Shown here one piece after another: positions 13,253 to 52,000 of a stretch of 64,000 nucleotides of DNA. The notes beneath the pieces were generated by a model that was not told the origin of the DNA, did no database searches, and was given only the letters and a program-made list of their open reading frames with translations. The position numbers and the translations under genes are program-made. Numbering within the stretch: position 1 is the first letter of the stretch; every line of letters begins with the position of its first letter. Source of the stretch: Onchidella celtica (Eukaryota; Mollusca; Gastropoda; Systellommatophora; Onchidiidae); the NCBI GenBank assembly GCA_963931925.1, contig OZ007569.1, forward strand, positions 66,984,250-67,048,249, read 5' to 3'.

Positions 13253-15742
13253 CTATGAGGTACCGTCACGCAAGCAGTTAGACTCCCGAACACATCGAGG
13301 TAGATCTACCAAAGTATTCTGCCAATCAATCTGGAGCAAAAATAGATTGCTACACATCGTCCATGTATACACAATGACTTTAACGCCAAGTTCATAAAAA
13401 CAAGTTAACATACACTTGACATGCAGATTTGAAATCATGTTTTAAATAAATCAAACGCCTCACTGAACAGTAGCATTTCCGATACATTATATACTCTATC
13501 TGTGATCTTTTCCTCGCAGTGAAGTACTCCTCAGTCTGGCAGGATTTGCTTTTTTGGCGATGTAAGTGTTTGTTCGAGAGAAAAAAAAATCCTACATTTT
13601 GAGACCCGCTTTTCGTTTCAATTTTGTAATTAGGAAATGAGCAAAAGAAGAGAAAGGAACAGGAAAAAAAAGAAATTGTTTACGTTGCATACAATTCAGG
13701 TGTTAGGTGATCGTGGAAAAGCTGAGAAAGCACGCCATCTCCTCTCCCTCATTCCTCAGCTTCTCAATGAGTACTGATCCGCAAATCGACTTTCTCTCCC
13801 TCTTGCTCACTCCCTGCCCCCTCCCCACCCCACCCCCAACCCTTTCCCCCATCACTCTTGTACCTGAATACACCAGCGAGCTCATGAATATGTATGAAGT
13901 ATTTACAGGTGAAAGGAGAGAGGTGAAAAAACTGAATTATTCTGTTTGATGCCAGGTCCAGCTCTAACACAGATAGGACCATTGTTCTCTCCTTGAAGAA
14001 TTCCTTCCAAGACAAGGCAGGTTTTGTATGAACTAAATAGATCGTTACAATGTTTTTGAAGACAAAACAATAGCGTCATCAGAGAATGCAGTTCTGGTTC
14101 AGATAAGACTTCTTTAGACACCCACAGGAGAGCCGTATCTTTGAATTTCATAAATATGGTTCACTGCTTGATCCACACAGCATGCACTGTGCAGATCTAA
14201 GAGAAAATCGATGTGGAATCGATGTTGCAAGCCGATTACCAAACTTGGCCCTAATGAAAAACAATTGGCACAAGCATGATGAAATGACAGCATGTAACAC
14301 GATCTTTAATATAGACCAAGTAATCGTTGAGTGAGACCAGCTTGACATTAAATTTTGGGTGATTAAATGGTTGCAACCATTTATAACTAATATTTTAAGT
14401 AGTTTCCATTAAAAAAAAAAAAATTACCACAGCAGTCTACACTGCTTGAATAATTATGTAGGTCACAATATCTGACTAAATAATTATACTATATTTACTG
14501 GTCGGAAATCCATAAAAGCTAAACTGGGTACTGAACAAATCTTCATACATTGTTAATGCATTCATATCTCATCTTACTGCAAAACACGATGTGCAACAAA
14601 TGTTTCCCACAGCTATGACTTGTGGACTCGTAGGCAAGACAAACACAGTTCGATTCAGCATCGATGATGTATTGATCTGTTTGGCTGAAAAAGTCCTGGT
14701 GTCACTCATAACATAGGGGAAAATGCCGCGCTCGACCCACACCATGCACTGGTGCAACTTTCTAACCGAGAAGACGCCGAGAGGAGCCCCATTATAGTCT
14801 TGGTAAGGCACTCACTCACGCGACGGGTGAGGGGAAAACCCAGGGTGAGCTGTCCACAACCAGGCCAATTTGAACAGGTGGATGGGGCAGGGGAAGGGGG
14901 GTAGGGGACCGTCTGTCGTGGTTTAGTTTCTCTGTAGTGAGCGCTGAGTTAGTGATACTGAAGATGTTTTCTGTTTATTGCGTCGTAAATTCTTGGTCTT
15001 ACCCATGTCCTTTAGGCGTTTTTTTTCATTTGTTTTTCGGTGTTTACGCGGTTTTCCCCTCGCGTCAGTGTAGAAATATTTAATCTGTACTGATAATCAG
15101 AATACAAAAATAGATCTAAACCCAAAACGGTTTAAGAAGAAAAACTAAACTGTGATTTGAGAATTTCAAAGTAAAATCAAATCAAACCGGGAGCTCGCCA
15201 ACGGGAATAGCAAGCAAAAGATCTCTGGAGGCAGAGCAAACGTTATGTCTGTAGAATAGAACTTTTGCTCATTCGGCAGAATAAATTTCGTCCACACTTC
15301 TACGAATGAACGGTCGTATTGGGAAGCCAAGGAAGAAGACAGAGGAGTAAGAGAGCAGAACGGAAGAAGATGATGTTGTGGACTTGACCTGTTAAGTGTA
15401 AAAGAGGAAAAATTAACATGGCACTTACGTTACGCCCAATTTGACCGAGTTTCCCTTTTTCCTTTGAAGAGACCGATAATAACAGTAAAGGTGGAGGACG
15501 CCCAGTTTTCTAGCCTTTCGGAGGGCGGGAGGGCCGGGGTGCCGAATGGTTTGGAAAACCCCAAAGTTGCTTGTTTGTCCAAAACACCTGCCATTATGGT
15601 CACACCTCTTGTTTCGGACACTTTTTACCATTGGTTGATCTCTGGGTCCTTGGCTACAGGAGTAAAGTTTCAGTAAATTATAGTTTGGCATTTAGACATA
15701 TCTGTGGTATATAAGATGGGATTGTGGGTAGCTTGGATAGGA

Positions 15743-15935
15743 TAGCTTGGGGACACGGTGGTCTAGAGGCCCCGGTCGGGGCTGGCATTTTGGGATTTTT
15801 GTCATATTTTCCTGTCCCTGATCCTATGGTTGGTAGGCCGGATCGAGCAAAATTCTAAAAAAACTTATCCCTACCACAAGAAGAAAAAGTGAGGTGTAAA
15901 TGCCAAAGGTAGCGAACCTCCATAAAATAAAGACC
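15743..15935 (+). mobile_element. Shorter SINE copy of the same family
   Basis: Shares the A-box head (tggtctagagg, 15759-15769), the central tract with cttgtccctgatcctat-like sequence, and the tail (agtgaggtgtaaatgcca ... aaataaagacct) with the 27.1 kb element, but lacks the B box and the body duplication. It is flanked by a perfect 14-bp direct repeat, tagcttggatagga, at 15729-15742 and 15936-15949. An intact target-site duplication means the internal loss happened before insertion or by a later internal deletion. Confidence 0.85.
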
Positions 15936-16558
15936 TAGCTTGGATAGGACGTCTGTCCACTCTGCATTAAGTGCCTGTTGGCTTTAACTTCTTAATTTGT
16001 ATTGTCACTACATTAAATTAGACATTGAATTGGGCAGTATGTCTAAAGCGGTGACTGTCTTGAAAGAAGAACTATCAGTATCATTATTTGATTGGTAGTT
16101 AAAACCTGGCATGTTGATGGTCTTGATATAGTTGCTGTTCAGTGTTTCACATTTTCTCATTTTTCAAATGGGGTTGGAGGCATAGATACATCTATGGGTG
16201 GAGGTGCTGTTCGAAGGGATTTCATTCGCAGTAATGCTATGAATAGTCTACACTCTATAGCATACTTTTCATCCGACCGTTATCTGGTTCCTCATTTTCA
16301 GAGACCAGTTTCGAGTGTTGACCTGTTTCAAGTGGCCATCGATTTTTCTTTACGAATTTTCCTAATGTGACGTTGTTTTCATAATGTATTGTTATTGTCC
16401 TTGACCTTTTGACTCCAATTGTAGTGCGTTAAAGTCATTGTGTAATGTCAAAATGATCAATGTGACTCTCTCATTTTGTTTCCAGTTTGTGGAATAATTC
16501 AGTAAAAGATCTTAAAATGTACTACCGGGTAAAATCCGCTCTTGAAGAGATGTTTGAG

Positions 16559-16762
16559 TTATTTTGAGGTATCCATTATACCATCTCTGTTATTTAAAGT
16601 TTTGGCTACTGGCACCAAATAGCATTTGTCTGGTCTTCTCATTGCTTTTGTTATTTCTTCTGTCTGCTTCTTCTTTACTTTGTCTCTTTCTCTCTGTAGG
16701 GTATTTTTCAATTCAGAAATTGCTTTCCTCCATTCATTCCTCAACATCTCACGTTCTGTCAC
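16559..16762 (-). other. Possible coiled-coil ORF or exon fragment, unrecognised
   Basis: 67 codons from GTG to TAA on the minus strand. The first two thirds are strongly charged and heptad-like (RNEWRKAISELKNTLQRERD, then KVKKKQTEEITKAM), unlike the Phe/Leu/Ser-rich noise ORFs nearby. A stop lies directly upstream in the same frame, so if real it would be a terminal exon whose acceptor is within ttttcatgag. I do not recognise the family. Chance or a decayed gene fragment is possible. Confidence 0.2.
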
Positions 16763-17329
16763 TCATGAAAACAGATGCACCACAATGGAAGACAAGGAAA
16801 GCTTAAGAAAAAGGTAAAAGTGAGCACAGAAGATGAAAGACGAGAACAGAACACAGAACACACATCAGTGCAACAAACACATGCAAAGAAAATATGAAGA
16901 AAAGAAATGAAACAGAAGTTTGCAAAAAAATAGGACAGTGTGACCTTGTTTAATTTCTTCATCATGTTGATATTGTATTAATCGTATAGAAGTATTAACC
17001 ATATTGTACACCTAGAAACTGGACTATAAATATACAGGAATATATACACACCAACATCACAGGCAATCTTTTTCAAACATAGGAAAGCAGTTCTGTTTTT
17101 GGTAATTTTAAAATTATTATTATTATTATTGTTATTGTTTGGTAATGACTGAAAGCTTCCACAACTATGGAGAATAAGTAACAACTTGAACTATCAGTGA
17201 GAATTTCGGCTGATAGGTATTGCAATACCCGTGTTTCAATTTATTTTCTTTCCACACTCTCTTGTTGATAAACTAATTATTATGTCTGGATATAAAAATA
17301 AACATTTACACCATGTGCAAAAAGTACTT

Positions 17330-17335
17330 TTTATT
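17330..17335 (-). promoter_or_regulatory. Distal AATAAA on the Delta strand
   Basis: Minus-strand AATAAA at the left edge of the AT-rich, ORF-poor block that follows the Delta stop codon. If used, the 3' UTR would be about 5.8 kb. Chance occurrence is quite possible. Confidence 0.15.
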
Positions 17336-20300
17336 TCTCAACAAAAAAAATCAATCAATATAAATAGGTAAATAAATAAATAAATAAATAATTAAACACG
17401 ATCATGATCCCTCACTGAATACATAAATTAAGCCAAACAAAAGCAATTTAAGCTCCTCATGGGTTTGAAAAAAAAAAAATGACTTCCTAGTATTTGCCTT
17501 TGACAAGGCAGAGAATGGTGTTTGAAAGATGTAGTAATTTTTATTTATTCATTTATCTTACACCTTTGTATGTTCTGTTGCGATAGCTTCCAGTCACATG
17601 AAAGAATGAATGAATGAAATTACAGTGCAAGTTTTTAGCTCAGTGATGTGATTTCTTATCATGATGTGTGTCTGAAAACATTTATGAATATTTTAGTATT
17701 AATTTTTGTCTCCAAACTTTCCTTGACAATTTTGTAATTTTAAAATGGAGTACATGGAAGAAACTGATTGGGATGAACGGATGTCTTGAAAAATAAGCAA
17801 AAAAGAACAACATATATATAGATAGATATTCTGGAGACATGATTGGCAAAGCAAGAGCTCATCTGTTTCTAAAGAAGTTAAACTGAGCTGCTACACTATC
17901 ACTGTTTAAAAGATGATTGACACCTATTTATGTAAATCCAGCTTTTTAACCTTTCAAATTCTAATGCTATTCATAATGACCTCTTTTCTTGCCTTCCCCA
18001 AGTAAAACAACTATTTTAAACTTGTCTTTACTGAGCTCCTGCCAACTTTCTGAAATTCAAACTCGGTGTATTACTTCCTTCCTTCAAGGTGAGTTTTATA
18101 AATGTCTCAAAATATACAGCTTTGTAAAAGTGTGTATAAAAAAGACTCTAGGAATATGTTGAAACTAGTTCTTTCATTTTTCTTTGATAACTGTGCGGTG
18201 ATTGCAGAGACATCAATTTCTTGTATAGTAAAATCCTTAGATTTTCAAAAACAGAAAGAAAAAAAAAGGCCACAAAGAAAGATTACTTGCACAAGAAAAA
18301 TTTGTAATTAGATTTTACAAAATACAGCTTTGGATGATTAGACAATATCCTGTATACAGTGAAGTCAAACACTTAAATTCTATCAAAATGTACAGGAATT
18401 GATTTTCAATCACTCATGTTTCTAATGTCGGGAAAGCTTAAAACAACTCCAACATTTCAGATTGACAGCCAACATATGTACAAAAGAATTGCAAACAAAT
18501 TCCACTCAACTCAGTTGCCAAGTTGGAATTCTGAAACGGAACTAAAAGTTCGAGAAACCTTCTCTTTGTAAGAAAACTGGTCAAAATCAGAACAAAACTA
18601 GTCAAAATCTCTCTATTACAAACATGGCAGATTTCAACTGCTAAAACAACATCTAGGTGGAGATCCTATTAAACATTGTAGCAATACTAAGCCTACTTCA
18701 CATTTAACACATGCTGCATGTTCAGTAGTTATAAGATTGCTTCACACATGTAGTTCTTTCTCCAAACGCTGGGCAAAGCTAATTTAATAATGCAGTCATT
18801 TTCATCCCTTGTATGAACGATTTTCCACATCATGCCACTAACTTTAAAGTTTGGATGGCACAAAATGTAAAATCTCATTTAGAAACTAACATTATAGCCA
18901 AACCAAGAAACTAGAAGCTCCTGGTTTCCAGTGTTAAGTATGTGTACTGCAAGTTGCATTTTTCACTGACTCATATAATGATGAAGCTGCTGCTTCCTGA
19001 AATCCCTTAAATTTAGTGTTAAGTGCCTATAAAATCATGTCAATTTTGCTGACAATGATGCTCAACGTGTTCAATTGGTTTGCAAAACAAGGCTTGCCAC
19101 TGTCATAACAAGAAATAACAGACCAAATACATTAATTAATGTACACAGTTTAATACAGAAGTGGGTAGTGGTATGCCATACATCAGACTGTTCAGATCAC
19201 ACTAAAAAGGGTTTCGAATAAAACTGAATACACTATGATAATCTGTTCCATTGTTTTCATTTTTGTCTCACTGTTCTAAAAGTGCCAAATCAGTAACGTT
19301 ACAATGACAAATTGGGGGACTTCAGAAAATATGTTACAAAATGACAATTTCATAAACAAATTATGAATGTTAAGAACAATCTGTTGCCACTTTGTGCTGA
19401 CCACCTGCACTAATGTTATGGCATACCATTTCCGTACATTTGACTAGCATAGAAAAATTGGCCCTGCTTGTGTTTACTTTCAATAACAAGTACATAAATC
19501 ATTCACATCAAAGTAAAAAAAGAAAGTTTTTTCATTAACAAGTGAATGACATAATAAATTACAAAATTCATGCATAACTTTGGATGTGGTAAGAATTGTT
19601 TCATAGCATTCAAACATTCAACTGAACATTTTCGTCACTTCACCTCAAGTGCAGTAGTCCATTCACTCATTTCTTTGACTCTGTTACACAAAAGCCCATG
19701 ATCATCAACAATATGAAGCCGCAGAGGCTAGAAACAACAATGGTAACAGAAGCATCAATTTATGTAGTCAACTGTCTTATTAATTAATTATTTATTTATA
19801 ATTTAACAAGCTGTACAACATTCATAATTTGTATCAAACAAGGAAAATGCAACAAAAACGAAACATAGTATTCTGCTGCCATTTGTATAGTCAAGAAGAA
19901 AACAAACTTGGTGATAATGCATCTATTTCATTTCTGTTGGCTTGTCCTTCCTATAGAAAAGTGATTTTAGCACTGGGAATCAGTTACTCATAATCAATTA
20001 CAATGTTAATTTTAGTATTCTGGCCCGCAACATTTTGGTTATTTTTTGTCTTTCTTGTTTTTAGTAACTGGGGCGATAGGATCTAGTTCACTTGCGCTAT
20101 TGCATGCAAATGTGTTAAAACTTAAATTAATGCTAAAACAATCACATTAAGCCTACCACTATGTGATACACAGAACCGCATAAAACAGCAGCTTTTTCTT
20201 GCACTTTTTCTCACACTTGTTAAGCAAATCTAGTGAAACAGAGTAGCAGGATTATTTTATAGTTTAAGAAATGAATTTAACATGTCTTCAGAGTGCTAAA

Positions 20301-20851
20301 AGAAAGAAGTTCAAGGTCACTGTCTACTGGATATTTTTAAAGAAAAAAAAACACAACACTTGTCTTTTCAGAACTAAGTCTGTAATTTGACTGTTCAATG
20401 TCAGGAACCATACACTAAATGAAAGATGGACAGCTTACAACAAGTGAAACATGTATTTTGTGGAGGGTGACAGAGAATCCTTGGCATGCTAATGCATAAT
20501 GATTGATGTTACTTAAATAACCTATGTTATTTATTACCCTTTATTTACAATACTCAGTATTGCAAAGATGGAATGTTTGTAAAGGCATGTCATGTTATAA
20601 TTCTACTGAAACTAAATGCCTCTCATGAAATTTGAAAGTGAAAATCCTTTTCCATATTAATTAATGATAAATGTCTTTTGTCTGATGTATGGCCAAGCAG
20701 TCAAGTATTTTATTCTATTGCTGATGCTTTAGTGCTGATGCTATACGAACAGTTTTATTCATATGCCATGAATTTTTAAATGAAAATGTTCTTGTCATGA
20801 TAAATGATTTCCATCTCAAATTTGGGTAAACAGATTATTTATTATCTTTGT

Positions 20852-21372
20852 TATATGTGAGTGTGCATGAGAAAACCCGGTATAAGTCGGCAGAGCTGAT
20901 TTTGAGAAAAACGGCTTTGAAGTGAAAATAATGGGTCCGACACAAACTCCAACTTGGCTGTTGTTTAGGGGACCGTGGCATGTTACAGGGTAAACTGTAG
21001 ACGAGCAGTGAACACTACTCACTATGATCTCTATAATGGCTTTGTAATTAGACTACGGTCTCCTAACAAGATCCAAAAACTTCGGACTTGGCTGTTGCAG
21101 GGTAAACTGTAGATGAGCAGTGAACACTACTCACTATGATCTCTATAACTGCTTAGTTATTAGACTACGGTCTCCTAACAGCAATCACTTTAATATTACT
21201 TGGTCAATTAGCTATGGCCACTAATACGATTAAATGCCATTTTCTCAAAATCTTGTTTTAGGGGGGTCATTGTCTTCAATTTATCAGAAATGTCTTGTCT
21301 TTTATTATATGTACAGAACTCAAAATGTCATGTTGCCGACTTATGCCGGGTTTTCTCATGCACTCACATATA
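20852..21372. mobile_element. MITE-like element with about 40-bp terminal inverted repeats
   Basis: The left end 20852-20892 (tatatgtgagtgtgcatgag...) is the reverse complement of the right end 21334-21372, apart from one 2-nt indel and one mismatch. The element is 521 bp with no coding capacity. Both ends start with TATA, compatible with a TA target site as in Tc1/mariner-derived MITEs (inference). Inside are two direct copies of an 83-bp unit (20986-21068 and 21098-21180), each starting cagggtaaactg and ending ctcctaaca. Confidence 0.75.
20986..21180 (+). repeat. Internal direct duplication in the MITE-like element
   Basis: Two units of about 83 bp offset by 112 bp (20986-21068 and 21098-21180), differing at only a few positions, for example tagacgag versus tagatgag and the attagactacgg segment. 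Each is preceded by acttggctgttg; the first copy has a roughly 22-nt insertion between that lead and the unit. Confidence 0.8.
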
Positions 21373-22966
21373 TGCAGCAACGCTGCAAGTCCAAATTTAA
21401 AGAGTAATTTCATATATGATGAATACGAACTTCCATACTTAAAAAACTATATCACTCTATTTATTTAATCATGGAAATTAAATTCTGAATTCTTCCAATT
21501 TTGATTATTTGCATGCAGAACTTGTTAGCTAGTCTTTCTTCCAGGTACAACTGATAGTTTTTAGCCATGGTTTTTGTTATGTCCAAGTCTGTTCCAGGCA
21601 AAACACCTGTGGAAGGTGTTGGCCATTCTTTGCACTAGCAAATGCTTTCAACTCTGTTTTATGATATTTGAACTTCAACATTAAAGACATTCCATGTAGA
21701 GTGAGAAAAATCACAGATGCACCAAGTCTAACACTGCATTACTTTGGACCATGATCATGAAATGCTGACTGCAAAAGCATAATGAACTTCCCATTGGGTC
21801 AATTCAGAAATGGAAAAACTGACTGTACTCATCCAAAGTGAGAATATTGACTCATTATTATTCCAGCTTTGCAGGAATGCTATTTCTTTCTTTTTTCTAA
21901 TACTAGACTGCAATTTGAAGTTATAGCATGGACCATTACACTGGCCTGACAGTATTACACCCAACAACATTGAAGTTTCAGTGTAATCCATGTTCCCATT
22001 TAGAACATAAAGTTTATTTACAACTAGCTTTGTTGTTGTTGTTTTTCTCTTCATAAATTCGATTTGACTCATTAAGTACAGTACAGGAACATGTCATAAA
22101 CTTTGATCTTTGCAAAGATGTAGGGGTGGGAGAAGGAGACAAGCAACAAGCAGACCAACACAAAATACTGATACCATGGAAGCTAATGCTCCTGACAAGG
22201 AGGAAAAATGGGAATTAATGAGACATTCAACTCTTTTGCAACAGCAAACTTCACTCTGTAAGTAGGATGAAAACTCATTTCACAAGAAGAAGCAGAGCTA
22301 GAGAGATGACTTCTAGAGAAACAAAACGCTGATTAGCAGCGTTGACAAGAGTTGTTAGATTACAGTTAGCTGGCAAGCAGAACACTTGCAATGAAATAAA
22401 AACTCTGTATACATGAGAATGTACATTGCCCTAATCAGATCAGGTTTTGCATAAAACAACATACATAACATCATGATCAACCTCAGAAATAGATGTTTCC
22501 ATAATTGTCCAAGGGTCTCAGGTTCTTCAATATGTTCCTCTTGGTATTCCATTTTTTTCCTAATTATGATATTACAATCGTGTAACATAATACAGTTTTT
22601 TGCCATGAAATCTAAACTTTTCTTTCCTTTACAATTTGTGGCTCACATGTGCACTTCAACTGTACAATCTCATAAATGGCTTGTAAAGCAAGCAAGATAA
22701 TATAATATGAACGTTTAGAGAATTCTTGACTAGCTGAGACAAGGCACTTGATGGGTTCCCGAATGTGTGTCCATTGTACTGCTGGTAGTTGGTGTTTCCC
22801 AGTTCATCATCCAGTGGTTGTCCTCAGTGTAAGCTTTGATGGTTGCATATGGTTCAATTCAGACTGGCTCTCGCATCATGCCACATGTTAGCAGCGACTG
22901 CCAGCAACCCTTTAGCATGCACATATGTCACAATGAAAGAAAATATACTCACTCTTGTTTTATGCA

Positions 22967-22972
22967 TTTATT
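22967..22972 (-). promoter_or_regulatory. Candidate proximal polyadenylation signal of Delta
   Basis: AATAAA on the minus strand, 196 nt after the Delta stop codon, followed by a T-rich and GT-containing stretch within about 40 nt. It is the first canonical hexamer I noticed after the stop. AATAAA is common in AT-rich DNA, so usage is unproven; later hexamers (for example 17330-17335) could give a much longer 3' UTR. Confidence 0.35.
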
Positions 22973-23167
22973 CATAAGCTAAAGAAAACTTGGTGAGCAG
23001 CAAACTGGTTTAAATTACATCAAGTGACACTTTTATAACAAAAATGCAACAACGAGAGACGATGATGTGAAATTGATGACTTTGATGATAATGACTATGG
23101 TAATGACAATTTGTCCATGAAATTGAAGATGGTATGTACAATGGGGCGAAGAGAAGGCCTGCCAAGG

Positions 23168-49066
<25,899 letters not shown>

Positions 49067-52000
49067 CTGTGAGAAGGAACAGAAAAAAGAGAGGATTTAA
49101 ATCATTGTGCAACATCAGTCATGAAACAGCTGCTAAAGAAGCCTACATAGCTTCTCCCCCCACCACCCATCTTCTCGGGGAAACACGGGGGAGTGAAGGA
49201 GACCATACATTTCCATGAAAGACGCGGGTGATCCCCTGCATAGTGTTATCTCCTGGGTGAATAAATATCCATCATCTATTATCATTAAATTGTCGTGCCT
49301 TTTAAGAATTTTCATCGCAAATCATAATAATGAACCTTGGATAGACGAGAATTATGTTCACTTGTGAGCCCACACGTATTGCGTGCGTGAGTAATGGTGT
49401 CTGAAATGGACGGGGTGGGGCGAATGGGCCGTGAACTATTTTTGTGATTTTTAAGAGTAAGATTTAAACGGGTGTTTTTGTACCGAATCCCCAAAGCTGC
49501 AGAAGAGAATGTAACCGCGGTGACTTGATAATATTTTGTTCATTATTTCAACTCTATTCATCTAGATGTCTTCCAAAGATGGACCATATAACAAGGTTTT
49601 CTTATTTCACCACTCGTACATGTCACTGAATTTCTTTCTGCTCACTCGGCGTCCTGCTTATATTGCTGGATTTCCACTATGAGTAGAACTATCCATTTTC
49701 CTCCAGCAAAACATCAAACCTTTGTTTCCAATCGATGTGGCGACTAACGCCTGATCGCGTGAGGGACTTCGAGTCCGGCATTCACATCAAAGACACTGCT
49801 GTCCTCGTAATGATGTATGAATGGTGAGCAATTTGGGGCAAGTCGCGTGTGGGAATAGATTGACGTCCATCTTCTGAAGTTGTAAGCCTACAATGTGACC
49901 TTGGGGCTACTCTGGTGTTTTACAGTTGTCTGATGGTGTGTGGCTGGTACTACAGCTTGGACCATACTAAACCATTGATCAATTTCCCTTCTGTCCTCCC
50001 ATATCAACTTCAAAATAAAACGTGACGAGCTGACATAAATCTGATTACAAAGATAGTGCGGTCGCCCGTGTTACCTCTATCTCACACATACATACACACA
50101 TATCCCAGCTATTCATTTAACTGTCAACTAAACAAGTTCACTTTGATATGAACGATATTGACAATATCCCGTCAAACACTGCAATTTCAAGCGTTCAGCA
50201 AAGGCCCACCTGTACATACTGTTCTTTGGCAAACGGCTAGTGCTCACTTTCTGATTTACTAGCTGACTGGGTAGTTGTCGCGCAGTACACTTTTGTGCTA
50301 ATGATCATTAGCTCAACAGCGCATAGCTCAATTGATATGGACCAGAGAAAGCCCGTACAACCACTCATCCAATAAGATCCCTTTCCTTGGCACTCAGCAG
50401 TGACCCTATCTACGACACGTGCGCTAGGGAGTTTGGCGTAACGCGATGCGGCAATACAGGAAAGGGTATTACCACCAACTGCGCTGACCAGTGAGTGAGC
50501 TGTCCATCGATCTCTGGTGCCAAATTAACACCGACGGATAAATAGCTTAACAATGCAGTAGAATAAGAAAGGTTAGTAACTCTTGTAAGTCACAATTATC
50601 TTCCCCAATGTTAGATAAGAACACTAAAATGTCCAGGAATAGCCCAGTTTTGCTGTCCGTATGTTGCCGAGTGATGCTACACAAGAAAGTTATGTTCCGA
50701 CGAGGTCGGTGTTATTGACTAAGGCTACACTGTCAATTTCTCCTTCAACATTGATTACTAAAAAGCAAGCACGCTTCAAAATATGGATTTCTATAGCAAT
50801 GGTGAGGACATGCATGGATGCCGAGTGTTTACTTGTTCTTTCAGTTAGTTCTACTGATTAAATTAGTTCTAGGACAGTTAGTAGTTCAGTTATCGACTGT
50901 ATGTACGGCTATACCAGTGTCAACTTCAAATACATTATGTTTGAAGGTAAAAGTAGACTGCTGTGATCGTACTTTGCCCGCCAACTGAAACAGCATTTCA
51001 CTGTCATCGGTCAGATTAGGCAGCGACAGCTTGCCGGGTAGTGAGTGGACCATTTGGATTGATGATAAGCTGTTTTATTCCAAAGAGCTGAAGGTGGTAC
51101 CCTGCCTGATCAAGCTTGCACTACAACAAACGGGTACCAACAACGGGAGAAATAAAGGTTAAAAAGAACACGGGCAAACACACATGACTGCAATCGATTT
51201 GTGTTTGATACATTGATCGTGTTCTGGTTTCCTGCTTGCACCACTGATCATGAACAACAACAATATTACTACCGGGTGAAGTGAGAGAGAGTAGCCATTG
51301 TCTGTGAGATTCCGGTCCGCTCATTTCTGTGTGAATCAGCGCGTCATACCCGACGTTGCTTGTTTACATCCCTGCTTTTAAACCCCCCCCCCCCCCACCC
51401 CCAAGACACATTCACAAAAAGCACAGCAAACTGCGATCAGGAAGTAAAATTTCCAAAAGGTTCATAACACTATAAAAGTCCAACTTGCCGTTCCCACTCA
51501 TCGGGTTAATCAGAATCAATTTGAACGTCTCAAAATTTTCGCCCTGCTGCACTTTCTGGGTTTAATCTTACTATTAATAAGGACACCCCTCACATAACCA
51601 ACAATTTCCAGCTGAACGCGCCAGTACAGAGATATTCAGTAAAAAAACAACTCCCTGTAAATTGCAACGCCAGCTTTCTTTCCTGATGTAATTGATTGTA
51701 TGTACCATTTACAGAATCTAACAATTTAAATTAGCAAATCAAGAAAGTTGTTTATGTTTCAATGGGGCGAATCGAAGAACAGCGTGGGAAACTTCCTCTC
51801 CACTTATTTTTAATGACTAGGGAGATTCAATTCTTTTGTAAAACAGGACGGCGAACATTTTATATTTTGCCCCCTGTATCTCCACGCTTGCACAAACCAC
51901 ATTACGGATGTATTCATAAATCGCAAAGGCTCTCTACGAACTTTTCTGTTCGTTGTTGCATGATATTTCTTTTTCCCCAAGGCATGTTTTTCTCCACCGT

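Larger units (their letters stand above)
1..16558. other. Intergenic-looking region, no gene recognised
   Basis: I see no supported exon here. ORFs are short, lack family features, or come from GA/CT and GGAT repeats. The region holds the repeat entries listed separately, C and G homopolymers near 3098, 3162, 6560, 6721 and 6783, and a short SINE. It is the 3' flank of Delta. Confidence 0.6.
16763..22966. other. AT-rich, ORF-poor region 3' of Delta
   Basis: No coding exon recognised. The stretch is more AT-rich than the rest of the window and nearly free of long ORFs from 18.3 to 20.8 kb. It contains (ATT)n near 17113, (AAAT)n near 17363-17392, minus-strand Pumilio-type TGTANATA octamers at 17041-17048, 18475-18482 and 21308-21315, and a MITE-like element at 20852-21372. 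It may be partly Delta 3' UTR or simply intergenic. Confidence 0.5.

Noticed and set aside
12784-13293. 169-codon Ser/Leu-rich minus-strand ORF
   Set aside because: It is produced by the GA-rich tract on the other strand; similar artefacts occur at 1306-1731, 5260-5754, 9413-9679 and 35221-35436.
15425-15691. Overlapping ORFs on both strands
   Set aside because: Open on both strands with no recognisable product; it could be an old repeat, but I cannot support it.
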